NCBI GenBank assembly: GCA_021324355.1
Contig: JAJPJD010000001.1
Location: 1 to 33,975, forward strand
Length of the DNA: 33,975 nt
Direction: 5' to 3'
DNA from: Actinomycetota bacterium
Lineage (GTDB): Bacteria; Actinomycetota; Acidimicrobiia; Acidimicrobiales; RAAP-2
Shown piece by piece: positions 9,099 to 17,655 of this stretch (the stretch's first letter is position 1; every line of letters begins with the position of its first letter). The position numbers and the translations under genes were made by a program. The notes beneath the pieces were generated by a model, which worked only from the letters and a program-made list of their open reading frames with translations, did not search any database and was not told the DNA's origin.

Positions 9099-9752
9099 AT
9101 GAGCCAGTCACCACAGATGATCACCTGCCCAGTAGGACATACGTTTCCTCGCGATCAGTTGACCTACCGAGACGGGCTCTCGGTGTGCCCCATCTGTGAT
9201 CAAATCGAATGGGCTCCACCTCGAGCAGCATGGTCTCGGCGACTGCTTGCTAACCCCCTTGTCCTGCTCGCAGCAGCAGTGGTCATGTTTTTGATCGAAG
9301 CGATCAGTGGTGTTGGGATCGGTGCTGATTATCAACACGTACACGTCTCCGGAGCCAGTTGGCTGATTGCAGGTTCAGCTGTTGCCATCGTTGGCGCTGT
9401 GGTTATCGTCTCTGGCATCATGCGGCTGGCGACTGTTCTCCGCTCGCAGCATTGGGACAGGAACGCACTCTTCGGACCACTCGTAGCGGTAACGGCCGGA
9501 ATCGCCATGTTCGCCATCGCAGACGTTGTGGAGCTGGGCCTAAATATTGCTTTCGTCAACGCTGGGAACCCAGGATCTGGGTGGCAGCTCACTGCTCAGG
9601 TCTTCGATTGCTTGTTTTATGCAGGCGTAGCGGGAGCGATCGGATGGGCGGCAGCTCTTACCCGCCGACCTGACCCTGCAGGTGCCAGGCACGGAACTCC
9701 GAATAGCGAGAGTGAGGAGCAGACGATCACCGGACCACCTTCTCGGCTCTAG
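9099..9752 (+). CDS. Multi-pass membrane protein with N-terminal zinc-ribbon-like motif
   Basis: This 217-residue protein starts at an ATG preceded by AAAAGGAG. The first 40 residues hold CPVGH and CPIC (Cys10, His14, Cys30, Cys33), the spacing of a small zinc ribbon. About four hydrophobic segments follow (roughly 50-70, 85-105, 120-145, 165-190), then a polar tail. I recognise no named family. It lies directly downstream of the HtrA gene, so it may assist or sense the state of that protease, though only the spacing supports this. Confidence 0.75.
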   Translation: MSQSPQMITCPVGHTFPRDQLTYRDGLSVCPICDQIEWAPPRAAWSRRLLANPLVLLAAAVVMFLIEAISGVGIGADYQHVHVSGASWLIAGSAVAIVGAVVIVSGIMRLATVLRSQHWDRNALFGPLVAVTAGIAMFAIADVVELGLNIAFVNAGNPGSGWQLTAQVFDCLFYAGVAGAIGWAAALTRRPDPAGARHGTPNSESEEQTITGPPSRL

Positions 9753-10289
9753 CGGCCACTGCGGTGATGTCAGGTTCAAAGAGCACGTCGTGTAAACGGA
9801 ATTCATGCTGTTGGGTCGTTGAGGTCGAATCACACTCGAGTCTGCGCTGGGTTATGGCACATCACCCAGCAGAACGTTGTCTTCCACGTCGTCGCGATCG
9901 GGCGAACGGGCAGATCCTGATCGACCACCGTAGTGGAGCGTTCGACAGCTTGGGCGTCGATGTAGTTGACCCCAGCCACCTCCCGTCGAGTGGCCGAGCC
10001 CAGGCCGGCCGACTCGGAGTTCCGAGCCGCAAGTAAATTCTCCCTGATTCGAGCGGAAAGGCGCTCTCACCGGTCCATCGTGTCCGCCGAGCTACTGTAG
10101 GAAGCCCAAAGCATCGCACCTGTGGAATACGACCAACACTAGACGCTCAACGTCAAGACACGAACTGTTTCGGTCAGCAGCGTTCGCCAGTCCCCTACTT
10201 CTGGGACTACCTAGACCACTGACACGGCGTGGACGTACGCCGCGGATCTCGATGTTGGGCGGAGGACTCTCGATGAGGACGTGGTTTCA
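9753..10289. other. Noncoding or degraded stretch left of the IS element
   Basis: No frame here is long or convincing. A minus-strand stretch around 9830-9980 reads like protein for about 48 codons (VNYIDAQAVERS onward) but has no start or family motif, so it may be a relic. A small hairpin with 6-bp arms lies near 10191-10212. Confidence 0.4.
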
Positions 10290-10297
10290 CACTGAGT
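10290..10297. repeat. Left 8-bp target-site duplication (CACTGAGT)
   Basis: The octamer CACTGAGT directly abuts the left terminal repeat and recurs in the same orientation at 11705-11712, against the right terminal repeat. An 8-bp duplication is the usual product of IS256-family transposition. Confidence 0.85.
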
Positions 10298-11704
10298 ATG
10301 TGAGTCCCCCCTGGTGGTGGGGTTTGAGGCAGCCGGAGGGTCCACCACGTAGGTGGCCACCGGGGTGATCCTCGGTGTGTTCCAGCAAGAACGCACCAAA
10401 GGAGAACACCCCGATGGCCCTGTCCCAGTCTGACGTCTCCGAGCTGCTCGACGCGCTCCGTGCCGGCGACGGCGTCGACCTCGTTCGTGATCTCGTCCGC
10501 CTCGTCCTCCAAGAGCTGGTGGAGACGGAAGCCTCCTCGGTGATCGGCGCCAGCCGCTACGAGCGTGCTGAGGGCCGTCTCACCGAGCGCAACGGCCACC
10601 GATCCAAGACGCTCGCCACCAAGGGCGGCGACGTCGAGATCGCCATCCCGAAGCTCAGGAAGGGCAGCTACTTCCCCTCGTTCTTGGAGCCCCGCCGGCG
10701 CATCGACCAGGCCCTCTACGCGGTGGTGATGGAGGCCTACGTGAAGGGGGTCTCCACCCGCTCGGTGGACGACCTCGTGGCCGCCCTCGGGGTCACCTCG
10801 GGCATCAGCCGCTCGGAGGTCTCCCGTATCTGTCAGAGGCTCGACCAGGCCGTCGGCGCCTTCCGCACCCGGCGCCTCGACCACGCCCGGTTCCCCTATG
10901 TGTACCTGGACGCGACCTATCTCCACGTGCGATGTGATCACCACGTCGTTTCCAAGGCCGTCGTCATCGCCACGGGCGTCCGGGAGGACGGGCACCGAGA
11001 AGTCCTGGGTGTCGATGTCGGCGACTCCGAAGACGAGCTGTTCTGGCGGACCTTCCTCCAGAACCTCAAGGACCGTGGGCTGTCGGGGGTGAAGCTCGTC
11101 ATCTCCGACCAGCACGCCGGCCTCGTGGCCGCCATCGTGCGCTGCTTCCAAGGAGCCGCCCACCAACGCTGCCGGGTCCACTTCGCCCGGAACCTGCTCG
11201 CCACCGTGCCCAGGGGCAACACCGAGATGGTGGCCGCCGCCTTCCGGACGATCTTTGCCCAGGCGAACGCCGAGGAGATGGCCGCCCAGTGGGACCACGT
11301 GCGGGCCACCTTCGCCGAGCGGTTCCAAAAGGCCGCTTTGCTCATGGACGCAGCCAAAGACGAGGTGCTCGCCTTCGCTGGGTTCCCGAGGGCTCACTGG
11401 CGCCAGATCTGGAGCACCAATCCGTTGGAGCGGCTCAACAAGGAGCTCAAGCGCCGGTGCCGCGTGGTCGGCATCTTTCCCACAGAGACCGCCCTCATCC
11501 GCTTGGCCGGCGCCGTCCTGCTCGACACGCACGAGGAGTGGCTGGCGGCCGACCGCCGCTACTTCTCGGAAGCCTCGATGGCCAAGCTCTATCCCGAGCG
11601 CGAAGATGAAGACGCGGCCGCCGGCGAGCTCGAACGAGCCCCCGCCGACTGACCGTCACCGGGGATCATGACGTCGAATCCCCACCACCAGACGGGACGC
11701 CATC
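10298..11704 (+). mobile_element. Complete IS256-family insertion sequence, 1407 bp
   Basis: The element is bounded by imperfect terminal inverted repeats of about 28 bp: 10302-10325 pairs with 11677-11700 and includes an exact 12-base core (CTGGTGGTGGGG on the left, 10311-10322). The outermost 4 bases do not match. Direct CACTGAGT repeats flank both ends symmetrically about the aligned arms. It contains one transposase gene with an intact reading frame. Well-matched duplications and an intact gene suggest a fairly recent insertion, landing between the membrane-protein gene and the GH3 operon. Confidence 0.88.
10414..11652 (+). CDS. IS256-family transposase
   Basis: This 412-residue DDE transposase cuts and joins the element ends. 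The catalytic triad is visible as Asp166 (YLDATYLH), Asp232 (VISDQHAGL) and Glu339 (TNPLERLNKELKRR). The family's Cys/His segment lies between the second Asp and the Glu (AHQRCRVHF). The length is normal for the family and no frame break is seen. The ATG at 10414 follows AAAGGAGAACACCCCG, a good ribosome site. A long minus-strand frame over the same bases is a GC-rich shadow. Confidence 0.95.
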   Translation: MALSQSDVSELLDALRAGDGVDLVRDLVRLVLQELVETEASSVIGASRYERAEGRLTERNGHRSKTLATKGGDVEIAIPKLRKGSYFPSFLEPRRRIDQALYAVVMEAYVKGVSTRSVDDLVAALGVTSGISRSEVSRICQRLDQAVGAFRTRRLDHARFPYVYLDATYLHVRCDHHVVSKAVVIATGVREDGHREVLGVDVGDSEDELFWRTFLQNLKDRGLSGVKLVISDQHAGLVAAIVRCFQGAAHQRCRVHFARNLLATVPRGNTEMVAAAFRTIFAQANAEEMAAQWDHVRATFAERFQKAALLMDAAKDEVLAFAGFPRAHWRQIWSTNPLERLNKELKRRCRVVGIFPTETALIRLAGAVLLDTHEEWLAADRRYFSEASMAKLYPEREDEDAAAGELERAPAD

Positions 11705-11712
11705 CACTGAGT
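11705..11712. repeat. Right 8-bp target-site duplication (CACTGAGT)
   Basis: Exact direct copy of the octamer at 10290-10297, placed immediately outside the right terminal repeat of the IS element. Confidence 0.85.
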
Positions 11713-12030
11713 CTGCTACAAGAAGGGTCGCTCGCTCCCCAGAGCTCATCTCAACATCGAACGGCTAGCAACGAAACACCGATATCCGAACTGAGACCTG
11801 ATGGCAATCGATGCTTCCAAACTCTCCACCCTTGTACTGGCACCTCAACAACCGGCTTCGAGCGGATATCATGCAACGGTGCAAGACCGACGATCATCTT
11901 CCTCTGCACTGACACTCCCGCGAATCCCATCTCGTCAGGCGCAAGAGCAACCAGTCCAAACTATCTCTGCGTTTGAAGGCTCAGTACTTCCATTTCTCCA
12001 GCTCAAACCCGGAACCAGTGAACTAAACCG
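11713..12030 (+). promoter_or_regulatory. Leader region of the GH3 gene, IS-proximal
   Basis: This 318-bp region lies between the IS and the GH3 start. Apart from a weak small ORF (11801-12034) it shows no gene. The promoter of the GH3 gene must lie here or within the IS. The insertion may therefore have replaced upstream control sequence, but no clear -35/-10 pair was identified. Confidence 0.35.
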
Positions 12031-12034
12031 ATGA
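11801..12034 (+). CDS. Possible small ORF overlapping the GH3 start
   Basis: A 77-codon frame from ATG 11801 ends in a TGA that overlaps the GH3 ATG as ATGA (12031-12034), the arrangement of translational coupling. The predicted peptide is rich in Ser, Gln and Pro and matches no family I know. GH3 itself has no strong ribosome site directly before its ATG, which makes coupling attractive. The composition is not clearly coding, so chance is the main alternative. Confidence 0.25.
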   Translation: MAIDASKLSTLVLAPQQPASSGYHATVQDRRSSSSALTLPRIPSRQAQEQPVQTISAFEGSVLPFLQLKPGTSELNR

Positions 12035-14475
12035 ATAACGAGGTAGATGAAGCGCGGATCAGCCACTTGCTAGAGGAGTTAACGCTCGACGAATCAGTCG
12101 GTCTCGCAAGCGGCTCGGACACGTGGCACACGACTTCAATCGAGCGGCTTGGCATTCCGGCTCTAAAGGTGACTGATGGTCCGAGTGGTGCACGGGGAGC
12201 AACGTTCGGCTCGGTGACGTCAGCCAGCTTTCCCTGTGGAAGCGCTCTTGGAGCAACGTGGAATCCCGACCTGCTTCGCGAAGTTGGAGCTTCCATTGCG
12301 ACCGAAGCGAAACGCAAAGGGGCTCGGGTACTCCTGGCTCCCACGATTAACCTCGTACGGCATCCTCTCGCCGGCCGAAATTTTGAGTGCTACAGCGAAG
12401 ATCCAGTACTAACTGCCGTGCTTGCAACCGCGTATGTCACCGGTGTCCAGTCACAGGGCGTTGCTGCAACTGCAAAGCACTTCGTCGCAAACGACAGTGA
12501 GCACCAGCGCCATACAATCTCGTCTGAAGTGTCCGAGCGTGCTCTCCGTGAGCTCTATCTCGTTCCGTTTGAGGCTGTTGTAAGGGCTGGAGTCTGGGCT
12601 GTTATGGCTGCTTACAATCGGGTTAACGGCATCTACGCAGCCGAACATCCGCTACTTAATGACTTGCTCAAGGGTGAGTGGGGCTTCAGCGGTCTGGTCA
12701 TGTCCGACTGGTGGGGAACGATGAGCACAGTCGAATCGGCCCTCGCGGGTCTCGATCTTGAGATGCCAGGGCCACCGACGCGCTTTGGACCACTGTTGGC
12801 CGATGCCATCAAGGCGGGTAAAGTCCCATCCGAAACTGTCAAGGAAAAGAACCGCCGATTGCTCCGACTCGCGATGCGAGTTGGTGCTTTCGACAACGGA
12901 AGCCCGGAACTCGAAGAGAAGGCTATCGACGACCCTCGGGATCGCGATTTGATCCGACGTGCAGCAACCGAGTCGATGGTCCTTCTTCGAAATGGAGGCC
13001 TTCTTCCACTGAGCTCTGAGCAGTCTGTCGCGTTGATTGGACCCTTGGGAAGGCAGTTGGCTACGCAAGGTGGCGGGAGCGCCTATGTCGAACCGCACCG
13101 AACTGTCGACCTGGTTCGGTCAATCGAACAACGAACCACTGGGCGAGTTACCTATGAAAAGGGCTGCCAGCTGCGCGACCAGCCATCCATCCTCGAGCAT
13201 GGCCTCATCACTGAGGTGGACGGCAGAGAGCGTTCCGGCCTCACAGTTGAGTTTCGAGACGGAGAAACTGTGCTCTCCAGCAGCTTTCGGCGTCGGCTTC
13301 AACTGAGCTGGCTAGGCGATCCCATCCCAGGCCTGGTCACTGGGCCCTTCTCGCTGCAAGCCCGAGCTTGGTATCTCCCCGAGGACCCAGGCGACTACAT
13401 GTTCACCCTCTCCAGCGTTGGTCCCTCTCAACTATGGATCGATGACCATTGTGTGGTTGACAACAGCGCACCGGAACCGGGCCGGTCGTTTTACGGGGCT
13501 GGCAGTGCCGAACGTACGGGCCACATCGCCCTGGAGGCAGGTCGACGGTACCAGCTCCGCGTCGACTACCAGGCGCCAGAGACCCGCGGAGTCCGTGGTG
13601 TCATGGCGGGCTGCCTCCCACCCACCCCTTCTAATCTACTCGAGCGTGCCATCAGCGCAGCCCGAGAAGCAGACGTCGCGGTTGTAGTTGTCGGAACGGG
13701 TCCTGAGTTCGACCGAGAGGGTGCCGACCGCCCCAGCCTGATCCTTCCCGGCAACCAGGACGAACTGGTCGCCCAGATAGCCAAAGCAAATAGGCGAACT
13801 GTGGTCGTGGTAAATGCCGGAGCACCAGTGACGATGCCATGGGTTCATGATGTGGATTCAGTCCTCTGGGCCTGGCTTCCCGGACAGGAAGGAGATGAGG
13901 CGCTTGCTGATGTTCTCTTCGGTAAGGCTGAGCCTTCGGGGCGCCTGCCCATAACCCTTACCCAGAGACTCGAAGATCACCCGAGCCATCTCCGATATCC
14001 GGGAGAAAACGGCCAGATCGTTTATTCCGAAGATATCTTCATGGGATACCGCGGCTTCGAACGAACCGCGACTTCGCCGCTCTTCCCCTTCGGCCATGGA
14101 GGCTCATACACAACCTTCGCCTACGGTCACGCTGCCCTTGATCAAGAGTCCACCGGTAATGTGCGGGTTACCCTCGAAGTCGAGAACATCGGGGACCGGC
14201 GGGGAGCGACCACAATCCAGATCTACGTAGCCCCGCCACCGCAATCGAAGTGGCTTCGGCCGCCGCAAGAGCTTCGGGCGTTCGCCAAGGTCGTCCTCGA
14301 CCCTGGAGAGCGACGCCAAATAGACACCCTGATCGAACGTCGGGCCTTCACAGTCTGGGACGCGCGCCAGTCTGCCTTCGTGACGGATCCTGGGCGCTAT
14401 CAGATTCGGGTAGCCACATCCTCCAGCGAAGTCCTGGAACGGCTCGATCTTGAGGTTCCACCACCTCTCAGCTGA
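12031..14475 (+). CDS. Glycoside hydrolase family 3 beta-glycosidase with PA14 insert
   Basis: This 814-residue enzyme has the GH3 layout: an N-terminal (beta/alpha)8 domain with KVTDGPSG, KHFVAND (Lys149-His150) and the nucleophile Asp226 in VMSDWWG; the alpha/beta sandwich domain; a PA14-like insert at about 390-530 (DPGDYMFTLSS, LWIDDHCVVDN); and a C-terminal fibronectin-III-like domain (about 700-805). It probably removes terminal beta-linked sugars such as glucose from oligosaccharides or glycosides. No signal peptide is visible, so it should be cytoplasmic and act on imported substrate. The MFS gene 197 bp downstream could be the importer or an efflux partner. PA14 inserts in this family often shape the substrate pocket. 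Confidence 0.93.
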   Translation: MNNEVDEARISHLLEELTLDESVGLASGSDTWHTTSIERLGIPALKVTDGPSGARGATFGSVTSASFPCGSALGATWNPDLLREVGASIATEAKRKGARVLLAPTINLVRHPLAGRNFECYSEDPVLTAVLATAYVTGVQSQGVAATAKHFVANDSEHQRHTISSEVSERALRELYLVPFEAVVRAGVWAVMAAYNRVNGIYAAEHPLLNDLLKGEWGFSGLVMSDWWGTMSTVESALAGLDLEMPGPPTRFGPLLADAIKAGKVPSETVKEKNRRLLRLAMRVGAFDNGSPELEEKAIDDPRDRDLIRRAATESMVLLRNGGLLPLSSEQSVALIGPLGRQLATQGGGSAYVEPHRTVDLVRSIEQRTTGRVTYEKGCQLRDQPSILEHGLITEVDGRERSGLTVEFRDGETVLSSSFRRRLQLSWLGDPIPGLVTGPFSLQARAWYLPEDPGDYMFTLSSVGPSQLWIDDHCVVDNSAPEPGRSFYGAGSAERTGHIALEAGRRYQLRVDYQAPETRGVRGVMAGCLPPTPSNLLERAISAAREADVAVVVVGTGPEFDREGADRPSLILPGNQDELVAQIAKANRRTVVVVNAGAPVTMPWVHDVDSVLWAWLPGQEGDEALADVLFGKAEPSGRLPITLTQRLEDHPSHLRYPGENGQIVYSEDIFMGYRGFERTATSPLFPFGHGGSYTTFAYGHAALDQESTGNVRVTLEVENIGDRRGATTIQIYVAPPPQSKWLRPPQELRAFAKVVLDPGERRQIDTLIERRAFTVWDARQSAFVTDPGRYQIRVATSSSEVLERLDLEVPPPLS

Positions 14476-14672
14476 CCCACGGGACCGCCTTCCAGCCGGG
14501 AGGGGGTCGGCAAGTCCGAGCTCACGATGGCGGTACGGTATTGGGGAATCCAAGGAGGTGATCGACCACGACATCGAACTCTTCCTATCGGGGCCCCGAC
14601 CAGCACCCCCGAACCGATCCTTCACCGTGGCACGTCCTGCGACGTCGCCGGGTCGGCCGAGAGGCATTATCG

Positions 14673-16517
14673 GTGCACGAGTCTCCCTCGCGCTTGCCTC
14701 GGGGCGGTCCGCGAATCCCAACAGAGGCTGGGACAGACGGCAGCGGCCATCTGGTGCCACCAACCACCGATGCCCATGATCTGGGTCATTACAAGTGGAT
14801 TGCCCTGTCGAACACCACTCTCGGCATGTCGATGGCCACCATCAATTCTTCGATCATATTGATTGCTCTACCCAATATCTTTCGTGGTATTGGCCTCAAC
14901 CCACTCGCCCCCGGCAATACCAGCTACCTCTTATGGATGCTCATGGGTTTCATGGTGTGCACCGCTGTCCTCCTCGTAAGCTTCGGGAGGATCGGCGACA
15001 TGTATGGCCGGGTCAAAATGTACACGCTAGGCTTCGCGATCTTCTCTGTTTTCTCGGTCTTGTTGTCGATCACTTGGATGCATGGGCCAAGCGGAGCCTT
15101 GTGGCTGATTTTGATGCGGGTCGGACAAGGAGTTGGTGGAGCGATGATCCTAGCCAACGCTGCTCCAATTCTGACCGATGCGTTTCCTCCTGACCAGCGA
15201 GGCCTTGCTCTTGGTATCAACAGCGTTGCTGCCATTGCTGGCTCATTTATTGGTCTCGTTCTTGGTGGCGTATTGGCGCCAGTTGACTGGCGCCTTGTCT
15301 TTCTGGTTTCGGTCCCATTTGGCATCTTTGGCACCGCCTGGGCTCGCCTCAAACTTCGTGAGATCGGTCAACGACGTGTGACACCCATTGACTGGTGGGG
15401 GAACCTAACCTTTGGGGCCGGGCTCATAGCGCTTCTCGTCGGCATAACATACGGGATCATCCCGTATGGGAGTAGCACGATGGGTTGGGCAAACCCGAAG
15501 GTCATCGCGGCGCTTCTGATAGGGGTCGTACTCCTTGGGGCTTTCTTGATGATCGAGCGGCGGGTTCCCAACCCCATGCTCAATCTGTCACTGTTTCGTA
15601 TTCGGGCTTTTGCCTTCGGCAATCTTGCCACGCTGCTCGCTTCGATCGGACGAGGCGGCCTCATGTTTATTCTCATCATCTGGCTACAAGGAATCTGGCT
15701 CCCTCAGCATGGCTATAGCTTCGCCGTGACACCCCTATGGGCGGGAATTTATATGCTACCTCTCACCGTGGGGTTCCTCATCGCAGGGCCGCTTTCAGGC
15801 GTGCTGTCTGATCGCTTTGGAGCCAGGCCATTTGCTTCTGGTGGCATGATCCTCGCTGCAGTTAGCTTCGGTCTGCTAGAGGCGCTTCCAGTAAACTTTT
15901 CCTACCTGGCCTTCGGAGCCCTTCTTCTACTTATGGGCCTCGCCATGGGAGTCTTCTCGGCACCAAACCTGGCTGGCGTAATGAACAGCCTCCCACCAGA
16001 TCAACGCGGTGCTGGTGCCGGGATGCTAACCACCTTTCAAAACTCCTCGATGGTCCTGTCGATCGGTGTTTTCTTTTCACTTATTATCCTGGGGCTAGCG
16101 AGTTCCCTGCCACATGCGCTCTATCACGGTTTGATCACTCAGGGAGTCCCAGGGCCCGCAGCACACCATGCAGCAGCACTGCCACCTGTGGCGAGTTTGT
16201 TTGCCGCGTTCCTCGGCTATAACCCGATGAGCACTCTGCTAGGTCGAACGTTGTCCCACCTGCCGACAGCTCGTGCTCATTTTTTGACTGGGCGTAGCTT
16301 TTTCCCGCGGCTTATCTCGGGCCCATTCCACTCTGGGTTGATAGAAGCCTTCACGTTCGCTCTCGTCGCCTGTTTGGTGGCCGCGGCCGCATCGTGGATG
16401 CGGGGCGGTAAATATCTCCATGGCGATCTGGCACAAGACGAGCTGATTGGAGCTGGCCTAGGCCACTCGGCTCCAGCAACCGAGAGCCCGACCATCAGAG
16501 AGACCAGACCGAGATAG
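14673..16517 (+). CDS. MFS transporter, DHA2 (14-TM) type
   Basis: This protein of about 614 residues has many hydrophobic helices typical of the 14-helix DHA2 drug:H+ antiporter group, with motif A-like GRIGDMYGRVKM after helix 2 and the helix 4-5 region RVGQGVGGAMI. A soluble-loop-rich segment before the last helices is longer than usual. The GTG at 14673 gives a basic, proline-rich N-terminus; an in-frame GTG at 14754 just before the first helix is an equally plausible start because neither has a clear ribosome site. It lies between a GH3 glycosidase and an F420-type oxidoreductase on the same strand, so its substrate may be linked to their pathway. DHA2 members mostly export. Confidence 0.85.
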   Translation: MHESPSRLPRGGPRIPTEAGTDGSGHLVPPTTDAHDLGHYKWIALSNTTLGMSMATINSSIILIALPNIFRGIGLNPLAPGNTSYLLWMLMGFMVCTAVLLVSFGRIGDMYGRVKMYTLGFAIFSVFSVLLSITWMHGPSGALWLILMRVGQGVGGAMILANAAPILTDAFPPDQRGLALGINSVAAIAGSFIGLVLGGVLAPVDWRLVFLVSVPFGIFGTAWARLKLREIGQRRVTPIDWWGNLTFGAGLIALLVGITYGIIPYGSSTMGWANPKVIAALLIGVVLLGAFLMIERRVPNPMLNLSLFRIRAFAFGNLATLLASIGRGGLMFILIIWLQGIWLPQHGYSFAVTPLWAGIYMLPLTVGFLIAGPLSGVLSDRFGARPFASGGMILAAVSFGLLEALPVNFSYLAFGALLLLMGLAMGVFSAPNLAGVMNSLPPDQRGAGAGMLTTFQNSSMVLSIGVFFSLIILGLASSLPHALYHGLITQGVPGPAAHHAAALPPVASLFAAFLGYNPMSTLLGRTLSHLPTARAHFLTGRSFFPRLISGPFHSGLIEAFTFALVACLVAAAASWMRGGKYLHGDLAQDELIGAGLGHSAPATESPTIRETRPR

Positions 16518-16573
16518 CACGCGATGCCCGAAACGGCCTGGTCCACAGGATCAGAGAGCGATACGGTCATGGC

Positions 16574-17623
16574 ATGAAACTCGCCACAGGGATCGGGGGT
16601 TGGCCCAAGCAAGCCATAGAGGCAGCCCGGAATGCGGAGCGCGAGGGGGCGGACATCGTCACCTGCGGAGAGTTGGCCCATGACTCGATGCTGGTAATGG
16701 CACTGGCGGCATCGGCAACGGAGCGGGTCGAACTCCAGACGTCTGTCACGATCGCCTTTCCCCGTAGTCCAATGGTGCTAGCAATGGAAGCCTGGGACAT
16801 CCAGCATCTCTCAGGCGGTCGCTTCAGTCTCGGGCTCGGCAGCCAAGTAAAAGGGCACAACGAGCGCCGGTTTGGGGGTACCTGGTCACCCCCTGCGCCG
16901 AGGATGCGAGAGTACATCGACATGATGCGGGCAATCTGGGACTCCTGGCAGCATCACACCCGCCCGAACTTTGTTGGTAAGCACTACCAATACACCCTCA
17001 TGAGTCCGAACTTTGATCCGGGCCCATTGGATGTTCCCTATCCGAAGATTGGTCTGGCAATGGTCGGCCCGGGAATGGCACGCGTTGGCGGGGAGCGTGC
17101 TGACGTGATCATGCCTCATGGAGGCATCATGTCGGACCGCTACATGCGCGAAGTTCTGCTACCAGCAGTCCGATCTGGACTCCAATCAGCTGGTCGGAAC
17201 TGGTCTGACGTGGAGATTGCCGCCACTGGTTACCTCATCCCCTATGAGGACGAGCGGGAGATTGAATCACGCATGCTCAGTATGCGCCAAGCGCTCTCGT
17301 TTTACGGCTCGACACGCACCTACCACAAAGTTCTCGAGCTTCACGGCCTCGAGGAACTCGGACAAAAGCTCCATTCACTCTCGCTGCAAGGGCGCTGGGA
17401 CGAGATGCGAGATGCAGTTCCGCTCGACGCGATCGCCGAACTGTCCCAAACATGTCGCTATGACGATCTACCGGAGTTCTTGATGAAGCACCGAGAGTAC
17501 GCCTCCAGGTTCAGCTTCTCGATGCCCGTGCGCTCAGAGGAGGATCGCCAGCGTGCTGCTGAGCTCCGACGAAGAATCCAGCAGCTGGAGACGCCACGCG
17601 TTCCACGCGGCCTCGAACTCTGA
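16574..17623 (+). CDS. LLM-class oxidoreductase, probably F420-dependent (TIGR03617-like)
   Basis: This 349-residue protein is of the luciferase-like (bacterial luciferase/methylene-H4MPT reductase) fold. The block SLGLGSQVKGHNERRFG followed by WSPPAPRMREYI and the later MVGPGMARVGGERADV are typical of the actinobacterial F420-dependent subgroup. It should use reduced or oxidised F420 (or FMN) to act on an unknown organic substrate in the cytoplasm. The start follows the MFS stop by 56 bp, so co-transcription is likely. A hairpin just past the stop separates it from the convergent peptidase gene. Confidence 0.88.
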   Translation: MKLATGIGGWPKQAIEAARNAEREGADIVTCGELAHDSMLVMALAASATERVELQTSVTIAFPRSPMVLAMEAWDIQHLSGGRFSLGLGSQVKGHNERRFGGTWSPPAPRMREYIDMMRAIWDSWQHHTRPNFVGKHYQYTLMSPNFDPGPLDVPYPKIGLAMVGPGMARVGGERADVIMPHGGIMSDRYMREVLLPAVRSGLQSAGRNWSDVEIAATGYLIPYEDEREIESRMLSMRQALSFYGSTRTYHKVLELHGLEELGQKLHSLSLQGRWDEMRDAVPLDAIAELSQTCRYDDLPEFLMKHREYASRFSFSMPVRSEEDRQRAAELRRRIQQLETPRVPRGLEL

Positions 17624-17629
17624 TCCAAA

Positions 17630-17655
17630 ACCTCCGACCCCGTCGGGAAGGAGGT
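17630..17655. terminator. Hairpin between convergent genes
   Basis: A 6-bp outer stem (17630-17635 with 17650-17655) surrounds a smaller CCC/GGG stem. It fills the 32-bp gap between the oxidoreductase stop and the peptidase stop, so it could stop transcription from both sides. It is modest in strength. Confidence 0.5.

Noticed and set aside
10207-11532. 441-codon minus-strand frame across the IS element
   Set aside because: It is the antisense shadow of the intact IS256 transposase with its DDE motif.
14104-14763. 219-codon minus-strand frame over the end of GH3
   Set aside because: It overlaps the GH3 fibronectin-like domain on the other strand and shows no motif or ribosome site.
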